Shown: positions 47,997 through 63,910, numbered from the stretch's first letter. The stretch is 64,000 bases of DNA from Pohlia nutans (GCA_022496805.1 CM040099.1:18274031-18338030); one strand, 5' to 3'. Notes: a model not told the origin generated them from the sequence alone. Translations and numbers: made by a program.

Positions 47997-48162
47997 GAGA
48001 TTTAGGAATTTTGTGAAGACGATAGCTAGCTGAGCAAGCTCTTCCGCAATGGCGACACGTGGAATCCAGCTAAGACGACAAGTGGATTGGGGCTCCGATA
48101 CCGTTGGAGCATGCCCAGCAGTGAGCCTGGTATCCCTATTTCAGGTACCTCAAACCACCATG

Positions 48163-48329
48163 AACCTAAAACCACCAACTTCTACACCCTTCCTTTATTA
48201 TAAGGAGGAAATGGAAGTTGTCAGTACTTGACTTAACTTTTGAGCAATTGATGTATAAGTAATGTAAAAAAAGCCTACATTTCCTTCCTGAAATGAAAGA
48301 ATGGTGTAGAAGTTGGTGGTTTTAGGGTT
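48163..48329. mobile_element. Foldback MITE with CCTAAAACCACC ends
   Basis: AACCTAAAACCACCAACTTC at the left pairs with GAAGTTGGTGGTTTTAGGG at the right, and pairing continues through TACACC. About 167 bp. Related to 24514-24895. Confidence 0.8.
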
Positions 48330-48508
48330 TGATTTGATTACGAATAAAATATTGACAACTTGTACATGAAATTTGTTGTGATTAGTTCAGATGTAACAGT
48401 CTAAGTTTAGTGATTTTTGGAGATTCTTTGATTGCTCAATTTTATGAATTGACATTTTTAAGGCACTTTTACATAGAAATCTTTGAAATTTTATGTGAAT
48501 CACTACAA

Positions 48509-48773
48509 CTTGAAGTGAGGCATAAAAATTTCACATACCATCCTCTTTCTAATTGGATCACACATGCATGAAGCTAACTTCCCATAAAATATACAGTAAA
48601 AAATTCACATACCATCCTCTTTCTAATTGGATCACACATGCATGAAGCTAACTTCCCATAAAATATATAGTAAAAAATTCACATTGCAAAAAATCAATGA
48701 CAGATGAGAAAACCATGTTTAATTTTGTACATCGTCTACTTTATAAACAAATGGACATTTAGGGGTCAAAACA
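48509..48773. repeat. Partial TTAA-type MITE with internal 80-bp tandem duplication
   Basis: Related to 37745-38153 (GAGGCATAAAAATTTCACA). The segment TTCACATACCATCCTCTTTC through AGTAAAAAA occurs twice in tandem (about 48528-48605 and 48608-48685). The right end GGACATTTAGGGGTCAA is decayed. Confidence 0.75.
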
Positions 48774-49817
48774 TTGTGAGACCCAACTCAGGCTACTTGG
48801 TCCTACATCCATCTAAAGAGTGCAGTTAACTCTTAGCACAACATGCAAGAATACATTAGAGAACTGCCATATATTAATTAACTTCCTCACCTTCATGTTC
48901 CTGTACCCAAATGGCCAAAAGTGCCCGCTTCTGTATCAATAAGAGTTCACATAAATATTTAAACCTTAAATGTCAAAACTATTACTTTGAATGGTTTACC
49001 TCACACTAAATAGAACAAATTCACTTTTGAAGTTGATAGTTATATAATTATAGTAATTTTTATAGCATTATTTTATTTTTTCCATACTTATACGATTTTT
49101 TTCATTGGTACATTTAATTATCTTAACCCTTAAACGTCGAAATGTAAAAGGAATGGTGCCCAAATATGCATTTTCTACTAGTGTCATACTTCTGATCACC
49201 TGCTCTTAGATATATTATAATATTGCCTATGAGTGTAAGCCACTTCTAAGAGCTCATTCCATTTCCAAATGTCAAAATGACTTGACTCATTTTTTCAACA
49301 CTAGTGTCAGAACAATAGAGGACATGGCCCCCATCTCCTTGAAGCGCAGTCGTAAAATCCCACAATTTCAATTTGCATATAAAAGACAAGTATTTTGGTG
49401 AGAGTTTAATTGATTGTGATAGTGCCAAAATCCCAGCATGTTGTCTTTGCATTCTAAAATGACTCAATTCTCAACCATCATCAGCAGGTTGAAGAATTTT
49501 GCCACCGACTCCCGGCGAAAATTAATATTCGCTGAAATGAGATGCTTGTTGCGTGTGAATTGGGGCTGATTCCAATAAACTCACATTATAAGAATTTAAA
49601 TGAAAATCATTGAAAATCATTATAATTGTTAATGATCTGTAAAACAATGTGTAATGAACAACTTACTAAAACAGGTACTAGGCCAAGGATTGAATGAGCT
49701 CGGTAATTTCCCGAGCACTGATCATGACTAGATTCTCGGTCCCTGCAGCTACATACAGTTACCAATACAATCTGTATAATTTGCTCCAGATCACCCTAAC
49801 TAGCACTAAATATTTCA
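48774..49817. other. Intergenic DNA downstream of peroxidase copy 1
   Basis: An isolated TTAACCCTTAAACGTCG end at 49133 has no detected partner. No gene recognised. Confidence 0.45.
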
Positions 49818-52410
<2,593 letters not shown>

Positions 52411-52589
52411 AGTGACTGTCCAGAAGACCGAACAGATGTACGTACCGACACTAGAATTTTATCTGCAGTGGAGATGGAAATGTGCAAGTCAAAGTGCTTA
52501 GAGCTAGGAGCTCTGGAAGTGTAGTAGTGATTGTGGAAGTGATTGGTGACGAGTGAGGTACTATGGGCATTGAGCCAGCTAGTGCCAGC

Positions 52590-52596
52590 ATTTATA
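52590..52596 (-). promoter_or_regulatory. TATA box of peroxidase copy 1
   Basis: TATAAAT on the minus strand, 180 bp upstream of the start codon, at the same distance as in copy 2. Confidence 0.65.
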
Positions 52597-52945
52597 CACT
52601 GGAAGTCAATGCATGAGTGATCAATCCCTGAGCACGCCCGGAGCAGCTAGGGGAGGTAGAATTCCCTTCAGCCGCCCTTATGAATAATTTTTTTAAGTAT
52701 TGAACTGGAACTGCTTTTGGTTGATAAGTTAGATAGGTTAGGTTCATGATCAAAATTCTAGACTTTTATTAAAAATTAGGTGAGAAAAAAGAAAAAGTTT
52801 GTATGAATTTTGAAAGTGAAAAGATAGTCGTACCCAACTTATGATATGTAGTTTTTATTTATTTTGATTTTTATCTTTATATTTTTATATAACAAAATAT
52901 AGGAATTATATTCTAAAAGCCTCAAATTATTTGCCTTCTTGTAAT

Positions 52946-53723
52946 TTAACCCTTAACCCCTAAAAGCCCGAGGGGTATTGGACAAAACATAGATGTGTTA
53001 TAATATGTGCCTTCCATATGTTTGATGAAGGTTGGTTCAATAGACAAAATGTAGAGTATCATCTTTACAAATTATCCGTACGGTCAAACTTCCTAAATAA
53101 TCTTTAGATCATTTTTTAATGAATTTAAAAGCATTAACCTTCGAAAATTTGTATAAATTATAATTTTCAATTTTAGAGTTCAAAATTAGTACAATTGGTT
53201 AAAGTTGGGCTATCTATCGTAAACTTCAAAAAAGCAAGAGAAACGATAGAGGAATCATCATTACTTTCCCCAAATAGCAAATTTTGTAACACTAAGACAA
53301 TGCTGAGGTGATCTACTTTGAAAAATTCTCCCGGGTGGAGTTTAACTCGGATTGCCATAATTCAAATTGGGTTGGAAAGTAGACTTGATGTAGTATTTTA
53401 AAATATTTTTTATTTTTTCAAAAAAAGATTTTTTTGTTCCGGGCAGCCCGTTTTTTCCGGGCAGCGACCAGAAAATGGTCGCTCGGGAGCTTAGGGGTTA
53501 ATGGTCTTTGGAGCGGGCTTTGGAGATAGTAGAATATATTTGACATTTGTTGTAAGTAGAAAGTTCCAAATTGAGATCCCAATGCTTTTAAGACTATGTA
53601 GACATGAATTTTAACTTCACTATTGATATGAAACTCATAGGAGGTGTAGAACCTTTCCAAATAAAATGAATTACAGCCGTATAATAGTGGCTAGAATAGA
53701 CAATCGGGACCTTTAAGGGTTAA
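52946..53723. mobile_element. TTAA MITE interrupted by a second TTAA element
   Basis: The right end, read inward, is TTAACCCTTAAAGGTCC. The left end matches it only if 52953-53501 is treated as an insertion: TTAACCC at 52946-52952 then continues as TTAATGGTC at 53498. Estimated original length is about 230 bp. Confidence 0.7.
52953..53501. mobile_element. TTAA element of 549 bp nested in another element's terminus
   Basis: Left end TTAACCCCTAAAAGCCCGAG; right end CTCGGGAGCTTAGGGGTTAA. An inner GGGCAGCGACC/GGTCGCTCGGG pairing is near the right end. No ORF of note. Confidence 0.78.
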
Positions 53724-54559
53724 AGCCCCCAATTGAACACGAGTGATAGGTTTGAAATTTTCTAGAAGCTTACAGAAGGTCAGTTTTAGGATCTGTAGGT
53801 TGCAATTGTTGACCTCGGGGTATGCAACTCTAATATTATTCATAGGGGGCATTGGCATTAAAACGCCTTAGAGGACGGCTTTTGTAAAAATTATATCAAA
53901 TTGTTTAAAAATAAAACAACCAATACGTTAGGTAAAGACCAAATTAAATAAAATGAGATGTAAAAAATGTTGGGTTGCATATTTGTTAAAAAAAATTCCA
54001 CGACATATTTTAAGAATCGAAAAACCTATGCGTAGTTTTTTAAAATCCATACAAGAAGTTGCCTCTAATGAAAATTAAAAGTCATTGGCGGTGTTTTGTT
54101 TATAATTTAGAACAATCTTAAAATTTTATTAGAAAGCCCAAAAGGTTGGCCTATGCTACATGTATTAAAAAAACTCATATAATTAAGTTTTTAATGCTAT
54201 TATTGCCTTCAATGAAGATTCGATTCTTGTATATTATTACATTTTTGGATTCCTCATTAGAAGGGATACAAAATTTTCTTACATTAAACAAATTACATCA
54301 CTTGAGATTGGACTAAAATGAAATATATGTGATTACAAGCATGGCCATATAATATGGGAGTTGCATACCCGGGTTGTCGACATCACCGACATGATCATAA
54401 ATACAAGAGACAAGGTAGTCACATTACTTGGGTTGCCCAGCTTCAACTCCAATAACTTCATTAGTTAGTTTTCATCTACTTGACTGATGACAACTCTGTA
54501 TATTGAGCGCGCGCGTGTGTGCGTCCAATTTTGTTCAAATGAGTGTCATTTAGAGGTCT
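53724..54559. other. Intergenic DNA, nothing recognised
   Basis: A short CGCGCGTGTGTGCG run is at 54509-54522. No gene seen. Confidence 0.45.
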
Positions 54560-54641
54560 CTTCAAATTTAACTTAAAAATGGTTTAGAGTTCCAAAGGCA
54601 TGGCAAATGTGACACGTCTTGCCATGCCTTTACCATTCCTT

Positions 54642-54871
54642 TTAAGGTAGAAGCACCCAATTCCGATAATGTACCCAATGCCAGTAATTTCGTGACATGG
54701 TAGTCATCCTAGAACGTAAATCTAGGTAGACCATAGATAGCTTATTGTTTTAGTCATCAAAGAATAAGAGCTCTATAACGTGCTCAGATTTGTGTTCTGA
54801 AAGTAGTGCCTTACAGTATAGAAATTATCGACATTGGGCACATTGTCGGAATTGGGTGCTTCTACCTTAAA
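54642..54871. mobile_element. MITE with GGTAGAAGCACCCAATTCCG ends, copy 1
   Basis: The left arm GGTAGAAGCACCCAATTCCG pairs with CGGAATTGGGTGCTTCTACC at the right. TTAA flanks both ends. It sits inside a larger inverted repeat (AACTTAAAAATGGTTTA near 54577 against TAAACCATTTTTAGG near 54869). Related copy at 61193-61408. Confidence 0.85.
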
Positions 54872-54927
54872 CCATTTTTAGGCTAAATTTGAACAGTTCT
54901 TTAAAAAAATTGGAAGTTAACTAACGT

Positions 54928-55854
54928 TTAACCCCTAAAGGACCATGCTCATTCCTAAAATTTTATCACTTTCTTGTGATGCTTTCAAAAAGGCAATTGT
55001 ATCTCTTGATTGGTATTCATGTAGAAAACTTCACCTTTGAAACTCAAAGAGGACTTAGTCATGAGACTGTACATCAATTTTCAGAACAATCTACCGTATA
55101 TATTACATGATTATAAGGTTTGATCATAAGTTGATTTCTGAAAATTTTGAACAAAACCAACAAGTCATTCATTGCAAGCTTTCTCATAAATAAATAAAAC
55201 CATGATTAGCGTTTGAAAGTTTAGGAGCATACAAAGATGTACTATATCTAGGTGCTCACAAAAAATGGTGTTTTAAAACTAAATACAACAACAATGATTG
55301 ATTCTCAAAGATTTATGTTTGGATGAAGTGACTTGTTGGTGACTCGTTGAGCCGGTGTTTGTGATTGTTATTAACTTTTACATTACAAAAATGTTTTAGA
55401 GAATTCAAATATAAATTTGGAATATTCCAAAATATTCCAAAATAATATAAAATATGTATAAAAGATTCCAATTATTTTGAAAAGATTCCGTTTTAAATAT
55501 ATTTAAACATTTTCTGTAATTATTATATAGTGTTAATGATGCAGTAATGGAAAATATTTTACATATTGTACACTTCTTTTTTTTTACGAATGTGACATCC
55601 AAGTGTGAAAACGCCCTTCAAGTCATCAACCGCCCTAACTAAAATGTCCCAAGTTTACCAACCTTGACATTTTAAGTTTTTCCCAATGAATCAATCAACG
55701 TAATTGCAAATCTTAAAGGATTTTTGTGTTCTTGTAACGTACATTTTCAATTCTCTAGTTAACATCAAGTCAAAATTGTGAAATCCAAACAAGTTATTAA
55801 AGTAATGAAATTATTCGAGGATACATTGTGTCCACCTGGTCCTTTAGGGGTTAA
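54928..55854. mobile_element. TTAA-bounded element, 927 bp
   Basis: Left end TTAACCCCTAAAGGACCA and right end TGGTCCTTTAGGGGTTAA form perfect 18-bp inverted termini. The interior is AT-rich and unlike the 230-bp MITEs. No transposase domain can be read. Confidence 0.75.
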
Positions 55855-56188
55855 TGAAGTGTGTCTTGGTCATCCAGTGTCCAAATAAAAAAAATGGTTT
55901 ATTATATCTAGTTTTTAAATATGATTCTAATATTAAAATTTTAACTTTCTAATTCCATCTACATGAAAAGATATTTGTACTATAACAGGCTTGTTTAGAG
56001 GCTCCATTGAGGATGCTCGACGGAGAGAGCACTCCATTGTAAAGTTGAACAACCATGTGCGCTCAAATTACATACAAAGAAAGAAAATGAAAAAAAATTA
56101 AATTAAATTGTAGCAAGAATGCTCATCATGATATAAATATGTAGCAACTTCGTGAGGTGATATCTGCAGATATCATCACTATATCACC

Positions 56189-56523
56189 TTAACCTCTAAA
56201 CATCAAAAAAGCCCCATAGGCCTTTACAGAAAAGAATATTTGAGAAAAAAGTAGTTTTTTCTCAACCAATTCAAGCAAGTATTGGTGCGTTGGAAAGCTA
56301 CTGAAGATTCTAAATTTGCGCCTCATTTGAGGGATTGTGGAATTGTTGGTAAACACTTAAAGTTATCAAATTGAACAGGTTTTGAGGTTGGATTAGCTGA
56401 GGTTCAACAGTGCCTAGCACAGCCGTTTTTACATTTTTTTCGTTCTTTTTTCTTTTTCCCCTCCGAAAATTTAAATGCCTTCCAAGCTACCCCGCTCAGG
56501 CCCTTTTGACGTTTAAGGGTTAA
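56189..56523. mobile_element. TTAA-bounded MITE, 335 bp
   Basis: Left end TTAACCTCTAAACATCAAAA; right end, inward, TTAACCCTTAAACGTCAAAA. Confidence 0.8.
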
Positions 56524-58100
56524 TATATCAAGGGTATTCCCGGATATTACAGAGGTATCGTGAGTTTTGTACGCACTTGGTAGCAAAAGTAGATACCATT
56601 TTATGTGGGAGGTCGGATGATAATGTTCTAAATGTCATAAAGTGGGTTCTGACTCAGAGGCATTGGTGTACCGTTGACCGTTGCCAGATAGCGAAAAGGT
56701 CACCGTGCAACTTAATTATCGACCAATCTGCATAATTGTCAACGTGTGCCTTGCAGCTCTATTTTTATGCTCTGCAGTCTGCCATTGAAAAAGCCATTGA
56801 AAAGGCCACTCCAAAACACTAGTAGAGAGTCAACACCTTTGACTTTCACAGCGAAAGAGTTTCTTCAAAGGCAGTACGCAACCGGGCTCGGACAAATTCA
56901 AGCTCTGAAACTCACCAATTCAACTACCAGTAAGCTTAAGCTTAAGATAATCCGACTGTTAATTTTGTCAACACCGCAAATCCACGGCCACGGCCATGGC
57001 CACGACAAACACAACAGTAGCTGTACTGCAGTGAATCCAAAGTACACCGCGAATCATTCTTGTATTAAAAAAAAAGGATTTCTAGAGCTGAAACTTGCAC
57101 ATGTTTGACAATTGAGCCTGGCTCTGTACCGAGTCATCACTGTGAGTTTTCCAAGCTAAGCCAAACTTAGAAAGCTGACGTGAATCATTGTTGCAGAGAT
57201 GCTTCCATTCCGTAGAAATTTGTTGTTTGTGAGGATCAATTGACACCTTCCTTTTTCACTCGGTAAGGAGTTGTGAAGGTGGGGAATTTATGACTCATTA
57301 GCGAAAAGGCTTAAGGGAATTTTTTTTTTCAGCCTTCACCACTAACCTAAGTTAAGTTGCTTTTGTTGAATACAGAAGGCTGCTTACCTTGTGGAAGTAT
57401 GATGAATGGGCTATAGTGGTGGATTTTATAAAGAGCAAAACATGCAAAGATCATGTGTTGTACGTTGAAACTTACTTTGAATCTTCAATTGTGTACAATA
57501 TATGATCCGCGTGGGCTCAAGAGGAGGCGATTTAGGGTTTTAGGAGCGGACGTCAGAGCCAACAAAGGCAGTTGGCAGCAAGTCATGATGATGTCACTAG
57601 GGCTACGGCAGATCCAGCCAACTTAGCATTCAGGCCACGGTGGAAAGCATCATGCGATTATTCCATTAATTTTTATTTTTTTTCCTTTGTTGTGATTAGC
57701 CACATGATTACAAATGTAGCCACCTGGCGAAAATTTGCTCACTTTAACTTCACTGGTAAGGAGGCTCATTCGAAGCTGCGAGGAAGAGATTCATTGAATT
57801 GATTAGTAACTCATTAGTGCCTTTCCGTGTTGTGAGTGAATTTCGGCCATAGCTAGCTCCAAAAGTCTTCATCAAGCGGCAAACTTACCACGAAGGAGCA
57901 AGACGAGTGACCAGCTCAGTTGCAGCCATGCATTTCATGCAAAGGCTATAATATATTGACCAACAACAGGGTTGAAATTTGCAACCTGCTGACCTCGTCC
58001 CGCTGATGTCCACAGAATGCAAGCAAAACAGTAGCTGTACTGCAGTGAATTCAAAGTACACCGCTGACACAGTTAATGATTTGCGGCTCACAAGACGAGT
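56524..58100. other. Intergenic DNA with a small duplicated fragment
   Basis: ACAGTAGCTGTACTGCAGTGAA followed by CAAAGTACACCGC occurs at about 57013-57048 and 58029-58064. A 120-codon open frame at 56746-57108 has no recognisable domain and is not called. Confidence 0.45.
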
Positions 58101-58109
58101 GCACTTCGA

Positions 58110-58943
58110 TAAGGTAGGAAAACCAAAAACGGTGAAAATAAGGTGATTTGACCAGAAGGAATGGAGTTAAAAATTATGTGAAATTTTTTTGAGATGAAGA
58201 AGAAGAAATGATGAAGAATGCAAGTTGTTTAGTATTTTTATTCCCCGTAAATAATTATCTACAATTTCTCAAAGTGGGAAGTTTGTCAAACCCCCTTCTT
58301 GTATACTAGACTCTTCCTTTTCTACACATGAAAGCACCTAAAACGGTTAACTAATAGAGAAATTCGTAAAGTCCTGAAATCTCAAGCTTCCGGTACTAGG
58401 TCAGTAAAGATTCTGGCTCATAAGACAATAAAAGTAGGAGCGTCGGGCTCCAAAAATAAAAACCGGATGAGTTATATTTCCGGTAAGTAAAGTAGGGTGA
58501 GTGAGTTTGCTCCCGGGTCAAGGCGCGCCACCGAGTATGCCGCGGGGGCCCGCCCGTTAATGCACCACAAGGACCAACAATAGAGGCCGCCAAGGTTTGA
58601 ACCGTGGACCTCGTGGCCCCCAAGTGCCTAGTGGACTACCAATGTTAGCCCGGCACACCTCTTATGAGCTTGTGTGAGTGAGTAACCGGATAACTGGAAT
58701 ATACAGGATGCGGGACTCAACTGTGGATCACTGGTCCTCTTACTTTGCGAATTTCTCTAATATCACAGAAAACCGCACACAAGGCTACTAAAAATTCAAA
58801 AAAAAAATAGTAAATTTTAGTAAATTTTTAGTAATCCTCGTCATGCAAAAATTCTCCATTTTCGGTCTACCACATCCCTGCTTTTAAAAAACTCTAGTGC
58901 ACGCCTTGAGGGCATTAACCGTTTTTGGTTTTCTACCTTAGTG
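58110..58943. mobile_element. DNA-transposon-like element, CACTA-like right end
   Basis: AAGGTAGGAAAACCAAAAAC at 58111 pairs with GTTTTTGGTTTTCTACCTTA at 58921. The right end, read inward, begins CACTAAGGTAGAAAACC. A second inverted pair (AGAGAAATTCG) lies at ~58353 and ~58748. A tRNA-derived SINE-like segment lies between. No transposase is seen. Confidence 0.6.
58390..58665 (-). mobile_element. tRNA-derived SINE-like sequence
   Basis: On the minus strand GGGCTAACATTGGTAGTCCA (A-box-like) is followed about 40 bp later by GGTTCAAACC (B-box-like). The tRNA-unrelated body GCGGCATACTCGGTGGCGCG comes next. The layout is that of plant tRNA-derived SINEs. The 3' end is not sharply defined. Confidence 0.65.
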
Positions 58944-59134
58944 CAAGTTAGACGTGATCTTGTTGACATGATCACAGTGTAGGTGAAGTTGGAAGCGCGC
59001 TGAACTTGTCAACATTGATCAGTGATGCTATTTTCGGATGAAATCTAAATGCCATGCGTTTTACTGTAGATTTGGCAAGCATTGCACACGCATCCCCACA
59101 CTTCCCAATAAACAGTATATTTCCATATATTATA

Positions 59135-60127
59135 CTCCCTCCGCCCCAAAATGATCTTCCTGTTAAACAAAATGTTCTGGATTAACCCCTAAACGTCCCA
59201 GCGTCCAGTTTCTGGACGTTTGTTGGTCAAACCCAATTTTGATCTTGAAGATGACTTTTGTTGCTAATACACCCAACTAAGAAAATGAAGTTTATTAAGT
59301 CTAGTTTGTACTCCACTTTTCAAATCTTAAAAATTCCAATTATTGAGTATTTTATTGCTTGTGCAAGCTTTGTAGCTCAAGGTTTGAATTACACTACATA
59401 GGATGTTCACCTTTCGAATTTCAAAATTTAAATAAAAAATTTCTATGGAAAACATATCATGTGATTCTCCATTGTAATTTGTACCCGCTCCCAAAAAAAT
59501 ATTAATTTTTTAAAGATTTTTTGTAATAAAAAAGATTTTTTGTAATAAAAAATATTTTTTGAAGTATTTGACTTAAAAATTTGTTAAAAAGGCCGTATTA
59601 AATCAAAAAAATCTGAAAATTTCAAGACTGATAGGAAACATTCAATTCCATGCATGAAAAATATTACAAAATATATTTTGATAAATCTTGAAGGCTAAAT
59701 TGTGTAGTTTGACTTTCCTACAAAGGAGTGGTACGTTTAAGGGTTAAGGTTGAAAATAACAATTTTGAAACCATTTTTGAGCTAGAAGTAGAGTTTAGTG
59801 AACTCATTTATTCCTTAAAATTTGAGTTTAAGATTCCTTTTGAAAGTGTAGGTTTGGAGCATTGAAAAGTGGGATTTTTGGCCATTTTTGAGGAGCACCG
59901 GTGGCCACTCATTTCCTTAGCTGACTTGGTTCTTCTCGGAACATTCATCCATTTAACAAAATTCATCCATTTTATCTGGATTCATCCATCCATTCATCCA
60001 AAACATTCATCCAATTTTAATCCAACAGTTCAGAAAATCATCCAATAAATTTCATCCATCCACCAGGAAGATCATTTTGGGACAACAAATGCAAGCCAAT
60101 AGGAAGATCATTTTGGGACGGAGGGAG
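59135..60127. mobile_element. Stowaway/mariner-like element with nested TTAA insertion
   Basis: CTCCCTCCGCCCCAAAATGA and its inverted partner TCATTTTGGGACGGAGGGAG form ~27-bp ends, each flanked by TA. This is the plant Stowaway (Tc1/mariner) signature. At 993 bp it is long because it contains the element at 59182-59747 and an ATTCATCCA-type minisatellite (about 59940-60060). Confidence 0.88.
59182..59747. mobile_element. TTAA-bounded element, 566 bp, nested in the Stowaway-like element
   Basis: Left end TTAACCCCTAAACGTCCCAG; right end, inward, TTAACCCTTAAACGTACCAC. The left subterminal sequence GTCCAGTTTCTGG matches the element at 17089. Confidence 0.82.
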
Positions 60128-61192
60128 TAGCTAGTTTCTGTTGATACAAACTAATCTATATCTAGAAGCGACCATTTCCTAAAGCGTCCATAGCTCAATC
60201 TTCCATAACAAGTAGATTTTGACACCCTACTGTTGATGAGAATGTGTACAATCTGAACATCAGAATTTAGGGTCGCTTTAATGTCAATCTCTAATCAACA
60301 CTTTGGAAAATAATTCATAACTTATTCATATGATATCCAAATAATGCATGCTAAAGTGCGTTGGAATCCTCTTGAACTTGCTAATGAGACTCACTAAAAT
60401 AATTTTTATTTTATGTGTGTAAATAGGCTTAGTTGGTAAGGTGAACACTTCTAACGTATAGTTACCTTACTATTGTAGCTAAATCACAGTACTATAGTGG
60501 ATGGTCTATAAACCAACACTTTAAGCTTTTCACGCAAATCTAGTACTAGTTTAGAATTAGAAGCTTTCAATGAACACCTATTGGAGATATTATTGGTTCA
60601 TAGTACATGTTGGTTGTTGGGTCATTCACCTTAATATTTCGTAGAAGACCTGGAAGATGAAACTCTAAAACCCTAAACCCTAAATTTGAAATAGATTAGA
60701 GATTCAAAATTGACCTCCAAATATTCTTGTCTATCATGTACACCATGTGAACATGAGAATCTAGGGTTGATTTTGGGTATATATTTATAATCAACACAAT
60801 TATGAAGATTCATAGTTTATTCATATGGTGTTAAAAAACACGTACAATTCAGAGAATATAAAATTTTTAAGAATTATTTTCATTGAACTTTACTTCGTAT
60901 AAGACTTTTAGCTTTCAAATCCAAAGATTTTTGACCCACAACTCCTCTCCCTCACCTCAACCTCCAATTTCTGATCTCGTTTCTGATCATGTAGGGGAGC
61001 ATAAGATGAGGTGCTCTCAACAACTGCTACCCAAAGATTCTAAAATCGAACATGAATTTGTAATCTCTCAAAGGATTTAAAACCAACCAATTGTAATCCA
61101 ATTGGGGTTTTTTTTTTATAAGTAGGCAGATTTGGGGCATTCAGAATACAATTCATAAACATTGTTGAAAGAAAAAAAAACACCAACTAAAT
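60128..61192. other. Intergenic DNA, nothing recognised
   Basis: A short CCCTAAA run lies at 60669-60685. No gene seen. Confidence 0.45.
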
Positions 61193-61408
61193 TAGGAGCA
61201 CCCAATTCCAACATAGTACCCAATGCCGATAATTTCTACACGTGGCTTTCATTTCATATTGCTAAAATCTAAGCACGTCATAGAGCCTTTATTGTTTGTT
61301 GATCAAAACTATAAACCATCTATGGTCTACCTAGATGTGCATTCTAAAATGAAAACCATGTGTAGAAATTACTGGTATTGGGTACTATATTGGAATTAGG
61401 GGCTCCTA
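61193..61408. mobile_element. MITE with GGAGCACCCAATTCC ends, copy 2
   Basis: TAGGAGCACCCAATTCCAAC pairs with GGAATTAGGGGCTCCTA at the other end. Related to 54642-54871, including the inner AATGCC.GATAATTTC motif. Confidence 0.8.
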
Positions 61409-61436
61409 CCACTGGGAACTTTGACTGGTTTAGCCG

Positions 61437-61652
61437 GGGCTAAACTGAGGTGGTTTAGCCCCCTCTTTAGCCCCCCTTAGCACTATGTGAAAAATGAGGG
61501 GGGCTAAATTTTTGTACCATTAGCCCCCTTTTTAGCCCCCTTTTTGTACCATTAGCCGGGGCTAAAATGGAAGATTCGGGTTTAGCCGGGGCTAAACTGG
61601 GGTGGTTTAGCCCCCCCAAGCCAGTTTAGCCCCGGGGCTAAACTCTCCAAAG
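61437..61652. repeat. Foldback cluster of TTTAGCC/GGCTAAA words
   Basis: About ten copies of TTTAGCC(CC) and GGGGCTAAA in both orientations within 215 bp, including palindromes such as TTTAGCCGGGGCTAAAC. It lies directly upstream of the region shared by the two peroxidase copies and is absent from the other copy. Confidence 0.85.
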
Positions 61653-61927
61653 CTTCCAGTGTACCTTACATGTCATGTGCAAGTAGGGTATGACTATACA
61701 TCTTTTCACTTTCAAAATCCATATAAATTACATTCTCTTTTCTTTTCAGTTTACTCAAAAGCAGATACACTTATCTATCTCACTATCAACCAAAAGCAGT
61801 TCCAGTTCAATTAAATTCAAAGTAATTCCATGATGGCTTGTGGGCGGCTAAAGGGCGTTAAGTTCTACCTCCCCTAGCTGCTCCGGGCGTGCTCAGGGAT
61901 TGATCACTCATGCATTGACTTCCAGTG

Positions 61928-61934
61928 TATAAAT
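61928..61934 (+). promoter_or_regulatory. TATA box of peroxidase copy 2
   Basis: TATAAAT, 180 bp upstream of the start codon, in a stretch nearly identical to the copy 1 promoter. Confidence 0.65.
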
Positions 61935-62113
61935 GCTGGCACTAGCTGGCTCAATGCCCATAGTACCTCACTCGTCACCAATCACTTCCACAATCACTAC
62001 TACACTTCCAGAGCTCCTAGCTCTAAGCACTTTGACTTGCACATTTCCATCTCCACTGCAGATAAAATTCTAGTGTCGGTACGTACATCTGTTCGGTCTT
62101 CTGGACAGTCACT

Positions 62114-63910
<1,797 letters not shown>

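Noticed and set aside
56746..57108. 120-codon frame as a gene
   Set aside because: No domain, low-complexity His/Gly stretch, no supporting splice pattern.
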